A stretch of DNA of 64,000 nt from Pelagibacterium lacus (GTDB lineage: Bacteria > Pseudomonadota > Alphaproteobacteria > Rhizobiales > Devosiaceae): positions 114,258-178,257 of the forward strand of contig NZ_QQNH01000007.1 of assembly GCF_003345525.1 (NCBI RefSeq), given 5' to 3'. The notes below the pieces were generated by a model, which had not been told where the DNA came from, made no database searches, and saw only the letters and a list, made by a program, of their open reading frames with translations. Numbering within the stretch: the stretch's first letter is position 1; every line of letters starts with the position of its first letter. Shown piece by piece: positions 9,486 to 18,484 of the stretch. The translations under genes were made by a program, and so were the position numbers.

Positions 9486-10835
9486 ATGTTTGTATTTAGA
9501 GTATTGCGGCTTGGAGCGACGGCGCTTCTCGGGTTCTCGGCGTTGATATCGGCGGCGCAGGCGGAAACACTGACGTCGGCTCTTGCCTATGCCTATGAGA
9601 ACAACCCCGATATTGCATCATCCTTTCTTTCCGTCAGGGCCGCAAGGCAGGGCATCCGCGCCGCGGAAGGCGCCCATCTTCCCACCATCGGTGCGGAAGG
9701 CACGCTCGGCGCGTCCTGGAACAGCGCCACCAATGCCTGGACCTCCAGCGACAGCATCGGCATTGGCTATAACCAGAATCTTTTCGACAACAATGCCAGC
9801 AGCGCCGCAATCAAGGGTGCGCAGGCGCAGTATGATGCGGCCATCTACGGCGCGCAGAACGCCGAGCAGAACGTGCTGCTCGCCGTGGTTCAGGCCTATG
9901 TGCAGGTGGTGACCACGCGGCGGATCGTGGAAATCCGTAATGAAAGCATTGGCTTCGTCGAGGCTCAGGTGCAGGCGGCGCGCGACCGTCTCGATCTCGG
10001 CGAAGGCACAAGGCTCGACGTGGCGCAGGCGGGAGCGAGCCTCGCCCAGTCGCAGGCTTCCTATCAGGCGGCGGTCAACAATCTGCGGGTCGCGGAAGCC
10101 AATTACCAGCGCTATGTGGGGCGCGCGCCGTCGAGCCTCGAAGGCGGATACAATTATCAACACCTGATGCCGCCCTCGCTCGAGGCAGCGATCGCACAGG
10201 CCACGACCTCCCATCCGGCCCTGCTGGCCACCGCGTCCCAGTTGCAGGCGGCGCAATATGGCTATGAGGAAACCATCGCCAGCTTCGGCCCCAGCCTGTC
10301 CTTCTCGGGCAATGTCGGGGCAGGTGGTTTTACCGGCAATACTGTGACGACCCAGGCCAGCGTCAGCCTCCGCCTCTCGGTGCCCATCTATACGCCGCAG
10401 CGCGACCCTGCCATCGAGCAGGCCAATATATCCCAGATCCAGAGCCAGCTTCAGGGCCTGGCCACCCGCGACCAGATCGTCGAGGCCGTGCGTCAGGGGT
10501 GGTCCGGCATCCAGGCGACCACCGCACAGATCGAGGCGGCGACCGCCGCCGTGGCGGCCAGCCGCATCGCGCTGCAGGCGGTGATGGACCAGAACGAGGT
10601 GGGCCAGGCCACGACCAATGACGTGCTCGACGCCCGCGCCTCGGTGGCGACCGTGGAGGAGGCCCTGATCACGGCGCAATCCCAGCGGACCCTCGCCGCC
10701 TATTCGCTGATCGCCGCCATCGGCCAACTCAGCGCGGCCGACCTGCGACTTCCCGTCCAGGCACGCACGGTGGAAGGCGAGGTGATCGTCAGCGTCCCCG
10801 CGCCCACGACCGATGCCTGGGGTAATCTCCGCTAG
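9486..10835 (+). CDS. tolC: TolC-family outer-membrane efflux/secretion channel
   Basis: This 449-residue protein is an outer-membrane factor of the TolC family, the trimeric exit duct for type I secretion systems and tripartite efflux pumps. A signal peptide ends at AQA (residue 27). The mature protein starts with LTSALAYAYENNPDI and shows the internal duplication of the family, with long coiled-coil helices (for example QVQAARDRLDLGEGTRLDVAQ and its later counterpart MDQNEVGQATTNDVLDA). GGAGG precedes the ATG. No inner-membrane partner is encoded nearby, as is normal for a shared TolC. The gene symbol is by family. Confidence 0.92.
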   Translation: MFVFRVLRLGATALLGFSALISAAQAETLTSALAYAYENNPDIASSFLSVRAARQGIRAAEGAHLPTIGAEGTLGASWNSATNAWTSSDSIGIGYNQNLFDNNASSAAIKGAQAQYDAAIYGAQNAEQNVLLAVVQAYVQVVTTRRIVEIRNESIGFVEAQVQAARDRLDLGEGTRLDVAQAGASLAQSQASYQAAVNNLRVAEANYQRYVGRAPSSLEGGYNYQHLMPPSLEAAIAQATTSHPALLATASQLQAAQYGYEETIASFGPSLSFSGNVGAGGFTGNTVTTQASVSLRLSVPIYTPQRDPAIEQANISQIQSQLQGLATRDQIVEAVRQGWSGIQATTAQIEAATAAVAASRIALQAVMDQNEVGQATTNDVLDARASVATVEEALITAQSQRTLAAYSLIAAIGQLSAADLRLPVQARTVEGEVIVSVPAPTTDAWGNLR

Positions 10836-11001
10836 CCCAGCGGTCCTGCTTTTCCGTGGAGAACCCGTTCTCGCCCACGGCGCGGGCTTTTCGGGTGCGA
10901 ACGTCTCGCGTTAAGGTGCTGTAAAGCGAATCGCCCGCGCGTGCCGGCGATCCGCACAGTGCAGCGTACCGGCCCCATGGGCCATCGACAGCGGGGCGAA
11001 C

Positions 11002-11721
11002 ATGAACCAGCCGGCATCCAAAGAACCCACAATGGATGAAATCCTCTCATCGATCCGGCAGATCATCGCCGATGACGACGAGGCGGCCGCCCAGAAGATG
11101 CCGTCGCCCCGCGCCGCCGCGCCGATGGCGCCCAAGCCGGTCCCCGTGCCCGACCCCGAGCCACAGACCTTTAAGGCGGCTCTGATCGATCCCTTCAGCG
11201 ACGACGATGAGGACGAGGTCGCGCCGCTCGCCCTCTCGCCCGAGCAGATCGTCGCCGAGCCCGAGCCCGAGGAGCCGGTCGAGATGGAAATGCCGTCCCC
11301 GGCTGGCCTGGATGCAGTTGCCGAGCCGGTGGTGCCGGACCATGTCACCTTTGCCGAGGATCGGGACGAGGGGCCCGCGCTGCGCGCCGAGCCGGTGCGC
11401 ATCGAGCGGCCCGTCGAATCCGCCAGGACGCAGCCCAACATCTCCCAGGCGGCGCCCATGCCCGATTCCCGGCTTTCCAGCGATCTGGCCGACCAATTGC
11501 TCGAACCGGCGACCTCGGCGGCCGTGCGTAGCGCCTTCTCCCGGCTTGACACGCCCAGGCTGTCGCCCGACATGGCGCTCGGGGCCAATGGGCTGACCAT
11601 CGAGGCCATGATCCGCGAGATGCTGCGCCCCATGCTCAAGGACTGGCTGGATGAAAACCTGCCCTCCATGGTCGAGCGCATCGTGACCCAGGAAATCGAG
11701 CGGGTTTCGCGCGGCGGTTGA
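11002..11721 (+). CDS. popZ: PopZ-like polar organising protein (DUF2497)
   Basis: The 239-residue protein has the three-part plan of PopZ: a short N-terminal helix (MDEILSSIRQIIADD), a long proline- and acid-rich disordered linker (about 25-170), and a C-terminal oligomerisation region with the DUF2497 signature (LRPMLKDWLDENLP then VERIVTQEIERVSR). In Caulobacter PopZ forms a polar matrix that tethers the centromere-ParB complex. The gene lies immediately upstream of valS, as popZ does in other alphaproteobacteria. It is longer than the roughly 177-residue Caulobacter protein, mainly through the linker. Confidence 0.85.
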   Translation: MNQPASKEPTMDEILSSIRQIIADDDEAAAQKMPSPRAAAPMAPKPVPVPDPEPQTFKAALIDPFSDDDEDEVAPLALSPEQIVAEPEPEEPVEMEMPSPAGLDAVAEPVVPDHVTFAEDRDEGPALRAEPVRIERPVESARTQPNISQAAPMPDSRLSSDLADQLLEPATSAAVRSAFSRLDTPRLSPDMALGANGLTIEAMIREMLRPMLKDWLDENLPSMVERIVTQEIERVSRGG

Positions 11722-11822
11722 CTTGGGCCCCCGGCTCGGTTTTAGACAGTGAACCCATTCTTTTTGCGGCCCGTCCCAGGCATTGGGGCGGGTTGTCGTT
11801 GTGACAGCAGGTATCGGCAAAC

Positions 11823-14546
11823 ATGATCGACAAGACCTACGAACCGGCTTTGGTCGAGGGGCGAATTTATGAGGCCTGGGAAGGGGCGGGCGCCTTTGCC
11901 GCCGGCGCGGGCAGCAAGCCCGGCGCCGAGAGCTATTCCATCGTCATCCCGCCCCCCAACGTCACGGGCTCGCTCCATATCGGCCATGCGCTCAACAACA
12001 CCATCCAGGACGTGCTGGTGCGGTTCCAGCGCATGCGGGGCAAGAACGTGCTCTGGCAACCGGGCATGGATCACGCCGGCATCGCGACGCAGATGGTGGT
12101 CGAGCGCCGGCTGAGGGAGGCCCAGCAACCGGGCCGCCGCGAGTTGGGACGGGAAAAATTCATCGAGAAGGTCTGGGAATGGAAGGCCGAGAGCGGCGGA
12201 ACCATCCTCAATCAGCTCAAGCGCCTTGGCGCCTCATGCGACTGGTCGCGTGAGCGGTTCACCATGGACGAGGGCCTGTCGCGGGCGGTGCTCAAGGCCT
12301 TTGTCCGGCTCCACAAGGAAGGGCTGATCTATCGCGACAAGCGCCTCGTCAACTGGGACCCCAAGCTCCAGACGGCGATTTCCGACATCGAGGTCGAACA
12401 GCGCGAGCTCGACGGCAATCTGTGGCATTTCCGCTATCCCCTCGACGGCGTGCGATACGACCCGGAGGATTCCTCGACCTATATCGTCGTGGCGACGACC
12501 CGGCCCGAAACCATGCTGGGCGATACCGGCGTGGCCGTTCATCCCGAGGACGAACGATACGCGCATCTTGTGGGCACATTCGTGCATATGCCGGTCACTG
12601 GACGCCGCATACCCATCGTGGCGGACGAATATGCGGACCCGGAAGCGGGTTCGGGCGCGGTCAAGATCACTCCGGCCCATGATTTCAACGACTTCGAAGT
12701 CGGCAGGCGCAACGCGCTGCGCGTCATCAACGTCATGTATCCCGATGCCTCTATCTGGTTGCGCGATAACGAAGATTTCCGCGAGGGACTGACCCCGTCC
12801 GCCATGCAGGAGCAGGTCTGGGAACAGCTCGAGGGGATGGATCGCTTCGCGGCGCGCAAGCTGATCGTCCAGATCATGGAAGAGGGCGGCATGCTCGACA
12901 AGATCGACGCCCACCGCCACGCCGTGCCCCATGGCGATCGCGGCGGCGTGCCCGTTGAGCCCTATCTCACCGACCAGTGGTTCGTGAACGCCGAAGTTCT
13001 GGCCCAGCCGGCGCTTGCCGCGGTGCGCGAGGGGCGGACCAAATTCGTTCCCAGGAACTGGGAAAATACCTTCTTTGCCTGGCTGGAAAACATCCAGCCC
13101 TGGTGCATTTCCCGCCAGCTCTGGTGGGGACACCAGATTCCCGCCTGGTACGGGCCGGATGGCACGATCTTCGTCGAGGAGACCGAGGCGGCTGCGCTCG
13201 CGGCAGCCAGGAGCCATTATGGTTCGGACACCGCGCTGGAGCGCGATCCCGACGTGCTCGACACCTGGTTTTCCTCGGCCCTCTGGCCGTTCTCGACCAT
13301 GGGGTGGCCGGACGAGACCGACGAACTCAAGACCTACTATCCGACCAGCGATCTGGTCACTGGCTTCGACATCATCTTTTTCTGGGTCGCACGGATGATG
13401 ATGTTCGGCCTCCATTTCATGGAGACCGAGCCCTTCGAGCACGTCTACGTCCATGCTCTCGTCCGTGACGAGAAGGGGCAGAAGATGAGCAAGTCCAAGG
13501 GGAACGTCATTGATCCTCTAAAACTGGTTGAAGAATACGGCGCCGATGCCACCCGCTTCACGCTGGCGGCCATGGCGGCGCAGGGGCGCGATATCAAGCT
13601 CGCCATGGGCCGCGTTGAGGGTTACCGCAACTTCGTCACCAAGCTCTGGAACGCGGCGCGCTTCCTCGAAATGAACGAATGCGTCCGCGTGGAAGGGTTC
13701 GACCCCGCTTCGGTCGAAAACTCCCTCAACCGCTGGATCGTCGGACGAACCGCCAAGGCGGCCGAAATCGTGACCAGGGCGATCGGGGACTACAAGTTCA
13801 ACGAAGCGGCCAATGGCGCTTATGATTTCGTCTGGGGCACGTTCTGCGACTGGTTCGTGGAACTGGCCAAGCCCCTGTTCTCGGGCAGCGACGAAGCCGC
13901 CAAGGCCGAGACGCGCGCCACGGCGGCCTGGGCACTCGATCAGATCCTGAAGCTTCTCCACCCCTTCATGCCCTTCGTGACCGAGGAGTTGTGGGCCGAG
14001 ACCGGCAAAAGCGGCCCCCGTCGCGACGGCTATCTGATGCTTTCGGCCTGGCCCGACCTTTCGGGCCTGTCGTTCCCCAAGGCGGAGGCGGAGCTCAACT
14101 GGCTGGTCGAGGTGATTTCGGCCATACGCTCGGTCCGGACTGAAATGAACGTGCCGGCCGGTGCCAAGGTGCCGCTCGTCGTCATCGGCGGCAATGGCGA
14201 AACCACCAACCGCATCACCGTTCACCAGCCGGCCATAGAGCGTCTGGCGCGGGTGTCCGATATTTCGGCGGCCGAGGCCGTGCCCGCCAGCTCGGCGCAA
14301 TTCATCGTCGGCGAGGCGACCTGGGCCCTGCCGCTGGCGGAGTTGATCGACCTCGACGCCGAACGGCAGCGTCTGGCCAAGGAGGTCAAGAAGCTGGACG
14401 GCGAGATCGCCGGGCTCGGCAAGAAACTCGGCAATGAGCAGTTCCTCGCCAAGGCTCCCGAAGAGGTCGTCGAGGAGCAGCGCGAACGCCTCGCCGAGGC
14501 CCAGACGCGGCGCGAAAAACTGCAATCGGCGCTCGCCGGGCTGTAA
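11823..14546 (+). CDS. valS: valyl-tRNA synthetase
   Basis: This class I aminoacyl-tRNA synthetase charges tRNA-Val and, at 907 residues, is full length. The ATP-binding HIGH motif is at 52-55 after PPPNVTGSL, and the KMSKS loop is at 554-558. Between them is the CP1 editing domain (TTRPETMLGDTGVAVHPED), which hydrolyses mischarged Thr-tRNA. The C-terminus has the ValRS coiled coil (LDAERQRLAKEVKKLDGEI, then EEVVEEQRERLAEAQ). The ATG is 101 bases after the popZ stop; a short T-rich stretch lies between them but no clear hairpin. Confidence 0.98.
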   Translation: MIDKTYEPALVEGRIYEAWEGAGAFAAGAGSKPGAESYSIVIPPPNVTGSLHIGHALNNTIQDVLVRFQRMRGKNVLWQPGMDHAGIATQMVVERRLREAQQPGRRELGREKFIEKVWEWKAESGGTILNQLKRLGASCDWSRERFTMDEGLSRAVLKAFVRLHKEGLIYRDKRLVNWDPKLQTAISDIEVEQRELDGNLWHFRYPLDGVRYDPEDSSTYIVVATTRPETMLGDTGVAVHPEDERYAHLVGTFVHMPVTGRRIPIVADEYADPEAGSGAVKITPAHDFNDFEVGRRNALRVINVMYPDASIWLRDNEDFREGLTPSAMQEQVWEQLEGMDRFAARKLIVQIMEEGGMLDKIDAHRHAVPHGDRGGVPVEPYLTDQWFVNAEVLAQPALAAVREGRTKFVPRNWENTFFAWLENIQPWCISRQLWWGHQIPAWYGPDGTIFVEETEAAALAAARSHYGSDTALERDPDVLDTWFSSALWPFSTMGWPDETDELKTYYPTSDLVTGFDIIFFWVARMMMFGLHFMETEPFEHVYVHALVRDEKGQKMSKSKGNVIDPLKLVEEYGADATRFTLAAMAAQGRDIKLAMGRVEGYRNFVTKLWNAARFLEMNECVRVEGFDPASVENSLNRWIVGRTAKAAEIVTRAIGDYKFNEAANGAYDFVWGTFCDWFVELAKPLFSGSDEAAKAETRATAAWALDQILKLLHPFMPFVTEELWAETGKSGPRRDGYLMLSAWPDLSGLSFPKAEAELNWLVEVISAIRSVRTEMNVPAGAKVPLVVIGGNGETTNRITVHQPAIERLARVSDISAAEAVPASSAQFIVGEATWALPLAELIDLDAERQRLAKEVKKLDGEIAGLGKKLGNEQFLAKAPEEVVEEQRERLAEAQTRREKLQSALAGL

Positions 14547-15097
14547 GAGCACCGGCCGGCGCGGGCGATGTGACATTATTGGCACAAAGGGTTTGTGATT
14601 CGTCCGCTGGCGGGGCGAGTCACGATTCCCTAACACCACACGCCACAATCTTACCCTAAACCAGCCGGACAAACGCTGGTGGTGGGCGGATTATGATCGG
14701 CGAGCGGCGTGTGATGGCCGCTCTGCGATAGCCGCCTGCCGAAAACCTTCCCATGCGTAAAATCGGCGAAGGCAAGGAGCAGGGATAGATGGCGATTTTT
14801 GCGTCAATGGCAGGTCTTGGGAGCGGGGCATTTCCCGGCCATGGGTCTGTGCAGCGCGGCATTCGCTTTAATGCGGACACAATGGACCGCTATTTTCCCG
14901 ATCATCAAAGGCTGTCGGCAAAGACAGCGGGGGCCGGCCGGACATTTGCTCGGCTCGGACGGCTCTATAATAAAAATAGCAGGTTGGCGGCAGACTCGTC
15001 TGTCGTTCTCGATGAGACGGTAGCGCTTTCCGCGGCTGTGGAACGGACGCACTTTTGCGTGCCGATCTCCGCGCGGCGGGAAACGAGAAGGTGTACC
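14547..15097 (+). other. 550-bp intergenic region between valS and the exoR-like gene
   Basis: I see no convincing gene. An open frame from 14789 runs into the exoR-like gene, but its first 103 codons look non-coding and would bury the signal peptide. The region does hold a hairpin at 14595-14623 and a TATAAT-like hexamer at 14966-14971 in an AT-richer patch (14965-14980), which may be the -10 element for the exoR-like gene. An sRNA or a long leader is possible but not shown. Confidence 0.5.
14595..14623 (+). terminator. hairpin downstream of valS
   Basis: An 11-bp stem with some G:T pairs (GTGATTCGTCC pairing with GGGGCGAGTCAC, centred on CTGGC) lies about 50 bases after the valS stop. The 3' flank is GATTCCC rather than a T-run, so it may be a 3'-end stabiliser rather than a classic intrinsic terminator. 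Confidence 0.4.
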
Positions 15098-15898
15098 ATG
15101 GCGATTGTTCGTAGCGCCGCGCTGGTTCTGGCAGCGGCCATGACTCCGGTTTTCGTTGCCGGCGGCGTTCAGGCCCAGACGGCCCTGGATGCGGCGCAGG
15201 AACTGGCCCAGATGCTCGATGGCGCGTCCCGGGCCGAGCTCGACGGCAGCAATCTCGTTTCCGCGCTCGAGGGCGCCGCGGATGCCGGCCAGCCCATCGC
15301 GCTGTGGCAACTGGGCGTCATGTATGAGACCGGCGCCGGCGTGGAAAAGGACCCCGCCAAGGCCTTCCAGTATTTTTCGCAGATCGCCAACGACAATGCC
15401 GATGCGCCGCCCAGTTCGGTCGATGCCGATATCGTGGCGCAGTCCTTTATCAAGATCGGCGACTATTTCCTCAACGGCGCCCCCGATGCGGGCATTGCCG
15501 AGGACAATGCCCGCGGCCGCACGCTGATCATGCATGCCGCGTCCTATTTCGGCGACGCGGATGCGCAATATCGGGTCGGCCTGTTGTATCTCGATCCGCA
15601 GGAACTCGGCCCCAACCCGCTGCAGAGCGCGCGCTGGTTTTCGCTCGCTGCCCGCAAGGGCCATCCGGGCGCGCAGGCCCGACTCGGCGACATCCTCGTG
15701 CATGGCTATGGCATCGAGGCCCAGCCGACCGAAGGGCTGATGTGGCTCAACATCGCCTATCGCAGGGCGCTGGGAACCAGCGACGAAGGCTGGATTCGCG
15801 AGTTGATCGAATCGGCAATGGCCGGTGCCAGCCCCGAAATCGCCGAGGCGGCGGTTCGGGCCGCCGACACGGTCGGCATGCAATTCGCCGAGTACTGA
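15098..15898 (+). CDS. exoR: Sel1-repeat periplasmic protein, ExoR-like
   Basis: This 266-residue secreted protein has a signal peptide (cleavage after VQA, residue 26) followed by Sel1-type repeats, for example LWQLGVMYETGAGVEKDPAKA, YRVGLLYLD and ARLGDILVHGYGIEAQP. Length and repeat layout match ExoR, the periplasmic repressor that binds the ExoS sensor kinase and controls succinoglycan, motility and acid response in rhizobia. exoS and chvI are not in this window, so the assignment rests on domain plan and resemblance. AGAAGG precedes the ATG at 15098. Another Sel1 adaptor is the alternative. Confidence 0.65.
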   Translation: MAIVRSAALVLAAAMTPVFVAGGVQAQTALDAAQELAQMLDGASRAELDGSNLVSALEGAADAGQPIALWQLGVMYETGAGVEKDPAKAFQYFSQIANDNADAPPSSVDADIVAQSFIKIGDYFLNGAPDAGIAEDNARGRTLIMHAASYFGDADAQYRVGLLYLDPQELGPNPLQSARWFSLAARKGHPGAQARLGDILVHGYGIEAQPTEGLMWLNIAYRRALGTSDEGWIRELIESAMAGASPEIAEAAVRAADTVGMQFAEY

Positions 15899-15956
15899 TC
15901 GCCCGATCCGTTAGAGCGCTGCCAGCAAAGATGGGGAGCGCGACGAGGTGAAAGCT

Positions 15957-16763
15957 CTAAGCAGTGCGGCGCGACACACCCACCAGAGCGAAATCGCCCT
16001 CGACCGGCACGTGGTCGGAAGGCTTATCCCAGCCCCTCGTATCCTTGTGCACGGTGACGGCGTTGAGCCGGTCGGCGGCCTGGGGCGAGAGCAGCAGATG
16101 GTCGATGCGAATCCCCGCATTGCGGCGCCACGCCCCGGCCTGAAAATCCCAGAAGGTGAAGGCCTGCTCGTCGGTGGTGGCCCGCAAGGCGTCCGTCATC
16201 CCCAGATTGAGGATTCGGCGCCATTTCTCGAGGCTTTCGGGCCGGAACAGGGCATCTCCCCACCAGACTTTGGGATCATGGCAGTCGAAACCGGTCGGGA
16301 TGAGATTGAAATCGCCCATGAGGACGAAAGGCTCCTCCAGTGCCAGCCGCTCCTCGACAAAGGCGTAGAGGCGGTCCATCCAGCTCAGCTTGTAGGGAAA
16401 TTTTTCGCTCTCGACCGGATTGCCGTTGGGAAGATAGATGTTGCAAACCCGGACGATGCCGCCGTCCTCGGTCGAAAACACGCCCTCGATCAGGCGCGAT
16501 TGCGTGTCCTCGTCACCACCCGCCAGGCCGCGATGGACCTCGTCGAACGGAATTTTCGACAGCAGGGCCACGCCGTTAAAGCTTTTCTGGCCATGGGTCT
16601 CGATATTGTAGCCGCGGGCTTCGAACTCGGCCCGCGGGAAATTCTCATCGAGGCATTTGATTTCCTGCAGGCCGACGATATCGGGCTTGGATTCGTCGAG
16701 CCAGGTGAGCACGGCCGGCAGCCGTGCGTTGATGCCGTTGATGTTCCAGGTCGCGATTCTCAT
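15957..16763 (-). CDS. xthA: exodeoxyribonuclease III
   Basis: This is an AP endonuclease/3'-5' exonuclease of the ExoIII (EEP) fold, which repairs abasic sites and blocked 3' ends. The active-site residues are in place: WNING near the start, the metal-binding Glu in GLQEIKC (E34), the NIYLPNG tyrosine, the MGDFNL Asp/Asn pair and the C-terminal SDHVPV Asp-His pair. At 268 residues it is full length. It lies downstream of erpA on the same strand. A hairpin directly before its start may limit translation (separate entry). Confidence 0.95.
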   Translation of the reverse strand: MRIATWNINGINARLPAVLTWLDESKPDIVGLQEIKCLDENFPRAEFEARGYNIETHGQKSFNGVALLSKIPFDEVHRGLAGGDEDTQSRLIEGVFSTEDGGIVRVCNIYLPNGNPVESEKFPYKLSWMDRLYAFVEERLALEEPFVLMGDFNLIPTGFDCHDPKVWWGDALFRPESLEKWRRILNLGMTDALRATTDEQAFTFWDFQAGAWRRNAGIRIDHLLLSPQAADRLNAVTVHKDTRGWDKPSDHVPVEGDFALVGVSRRTA

Positions 16764-16764
16764 G

Positions 16765-16787
16765 GGCCGTCCTTATGATGGACGGCC
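16765..16787 (-). promoter_or_regulatory. hairpin covering the xthA ribosome-binding site
   Basis: On the minus strand, GGCCGTCC and GGACGGCC form an 8-bp stem with a 7-base loop ending one base before the xthA ATG. The AAGGA element that would serve as ribosome-binding site spans the loop and the 3' arm, so folding would hide it. No T-run follows, so a terminator role is unlikely. Confidence 0.45.
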
Positions 16788-16812
16788 AGATTACCCGCGC
16801 GGGGGAGAGGGA

Positions 16813-17163
16813 TCAAACGGCAAAACTGGTGCCGCAGCCGCAGGACGCGACGGCATTGGGGTTCTTGATCTGGAAGGATTGCCCGATGAGATCATCGACG
16901 AAATCGATCTCGGCCCCGCCCATGAATTCGAGGCTCATGGAATCGACCAGCACCGTGGCGTCGCCCTTGCGCAGCACGATATCGTCCGCGCCGGGTTCTT
17001 CCTTGACCAGATTGTATTCATACTGGAAACCGGAGCAGCCGCCGCCGGCGACCGCAATGCGCAGCACGGTCCCCGGTTCTTCTTTGGAAAGAATCCGGCT
17101 AATCCGCTTGGCGGCCCGGTCCGTCAGAACGACGTCATGCGATGCGAGTTCGGTCTCAACCAT
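16813..17163 (-). CDS. erpA: A-type iron-sulfur cluster insertion protein
   Basis: This 116-residue HesB/IscA/ErpA-family carrier transfers Fe-S clusters to target enzymes. The three cluster-binding cysteines are present: C43 in GGGCSGF, and C108 and C110 in ASCGCGTSF. Positions and length agree best with ErpA, but IscA/SufA cannot be fully excluded without a tree; no isc or suf genes are here. The ATG at 17161-17163 gives the normal family length; longer upstream readings translate to unrelated sequence. It is divergent from the dGTPase gene across an 81-bp gap. Confidence 0.88.
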   Translation of the reverse strand: MVETELASHDVVLTDRAAKRISRILSKEEPGTVLRIAVAGGGCSGFQYEYNLVKEEPGADDIVLRKGDATVLVDSMSLEFMGGAEIDFVDDLIGQSFQIKNPNAVASCGCGTSFAV

Positions 17164-17244
17164 TTTCCAGCCGATCGGTTCGGAAGTGATGTCTGCGTCT
17201 AGAACATAATATCGTAAGGCTACGATGAAAAGAGGGGGCACGTC

Positions 17245-18441
17245 ATGCCTGACATGCAGAAATCGATGCCAGCGCCTTACGCCGCCGATCCCGCTCATAC
17301 GCGAGGCAGGCTGTACAAGCCCTCTGCCAGCCCCACGCGGTCCGAGTTCCAGCGCGATCGCGACCGGATTATCCATTCGACCGCCTTTCGCCGCCTGCAG
17401 CACAAGACCCAGGTCTTTCTCCATCATGAGGGGCATCATTATCGCACGCGGCTGACCCATACGCTGGAGGTGAGCCAGATCGCCCGATCGATCGCCCGGG
17501 CACTGCATCTCAATGAGGATCTGGCCGAGGCGGTCGCGCTGGCGCACGATCTCGGGCACACCCCATTCGGCCACGCCGGCGAGCGCGTCATGGCGACAAA
17601 AATGGCGCCCTGGGGCGGCTTCGACCACAATATACAGGCGCTGCGCGTGGTGACCCTGATCGAGAATCGCTATGCCGAGCACGACGGGCTCAACCTCACC
17701 TGGGAAACCCTGGAAGGCATCCTCAAGCATAACGGCCCGGTGGTGGGCGATGGCCTCTCGCTGCACGGGCAGGACATTGCCATCGCGCTCCGGGAGATCG
17801 TGGCCAGCGCCGATCTGGAGCCCGGCACCTATGCCTCGCTGGAGGCCCAGGCGGCCGCGATCGCCGACGACATCGCCTATAACGCGCATGATATCGACGA
17901 TGCGGCCCGGGCCGGGCTCATCTCGATCGGCGATCTCTCCGCCTTGCCTCTGGTGGGGCCGATCGCCGGCGAGGTGCTCGACATGTGGCCCGAGGCCGAG
18001 CGCGGCCGGCAGATTCACGAAGTGCAACGGCGGCTGATCACCCGCCTGATCGAAAACGTCATCGCCGAGAGCGCAGAGGCCATCATCGCGGCGGCCCCCG
18101 CCAATGCCGATGCCGTGAGGGCCATGGGCCGCTTCCTTATCGGGTTTTCGCCCGATGTGGTCGATGCGGAGGTCGAGCTCAAGCAATTCCTCTTCGCCAA
18201 GGTCTATCGGCATCCTCTCGTCATGACCCCGGTGAAGGTGGGCGAGGGCGTCGTGAGTCGGCTTTTCGACCGCTATATGGAAGAGGGCGACATGCCCGGC
18301 CGCTGGGGCATGGCCTTCGGCGCGGCCCGCAGCGACGCGGCGCGGGCCAGGGTGGTGTGCGACTTCATCGCCGGAATGACCGATCCGTTCGCCCTGGACG
18401 AATATGCCCGCCTGTTTGACGAAAGACCGGATTTCCGGTAA
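17245..18441 (+). CDS. dgt: deoxyguanosinetriphosphate triphosphohydrolase-like protein
   Basis: This 398-residue HD-domain enzyme belongs to the dGTPase family, which cleaves dNTPs to the nucleoside and tripolyphosphate. The metal-binding H...HD...D set is visible: [10 protein letters not shown] (first His), [16 protein letters not shown] (HD) and a later Asp in [10 protein letters not shown]. The N-terminus has the signature [21 protein letters not shown], with HKTQVF. This shorter form is the type 2 subfamily common in alphaproteobacteria. It sits directly upstream of argS, a familiar arrangement in Hyphomicrobiales. Confidence 0.93.
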   Translation: MPDMQKSMPAPYAADPAHTRGRLYKPSASPTRSEFQRDRDRIIHSTAFRRLQHKTQVFLHHEGHHYRTRLTHTLEVSQIARSIARALHLNEDLAEAVALAHDLGHTPFGHAGERVMATKMAPWGGFDHNIQALRVVTLIENRYAEHDGLNLTWETLEGILKHNGPVVGDGLSLHGQDIAIALREIVASADLEPGTYASLEAQAAAIADDIAYNAHDIDDAARAGLISIGDLSALPLVGPIAGEVLDMWPEAERGRQIHEVQRRLITRLIENVIAESAEAIIAAAPANADAVRAMGRFLIGFSPDVVDAEVELKQFLFAKVYRHPLVMTPVKVGEGVVSRLFDRYMEEGDMPGRWGMAFGAARSDAARARVVCDFIAGMTDPFALDEYARLFDERPDFR

Positions 18442-18484
18442 CCGGCTTGCCCTGTTCCCAAGGTTACCCACAGGCCCTTATCCC

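Noticed and set aside
14789..15097. An N-terminal extension of the exoR-like gene
   Set aside because: It would bury the signal peptide 103 residues inside the protein; AGAAGG precedes the internal ATG at 15098.
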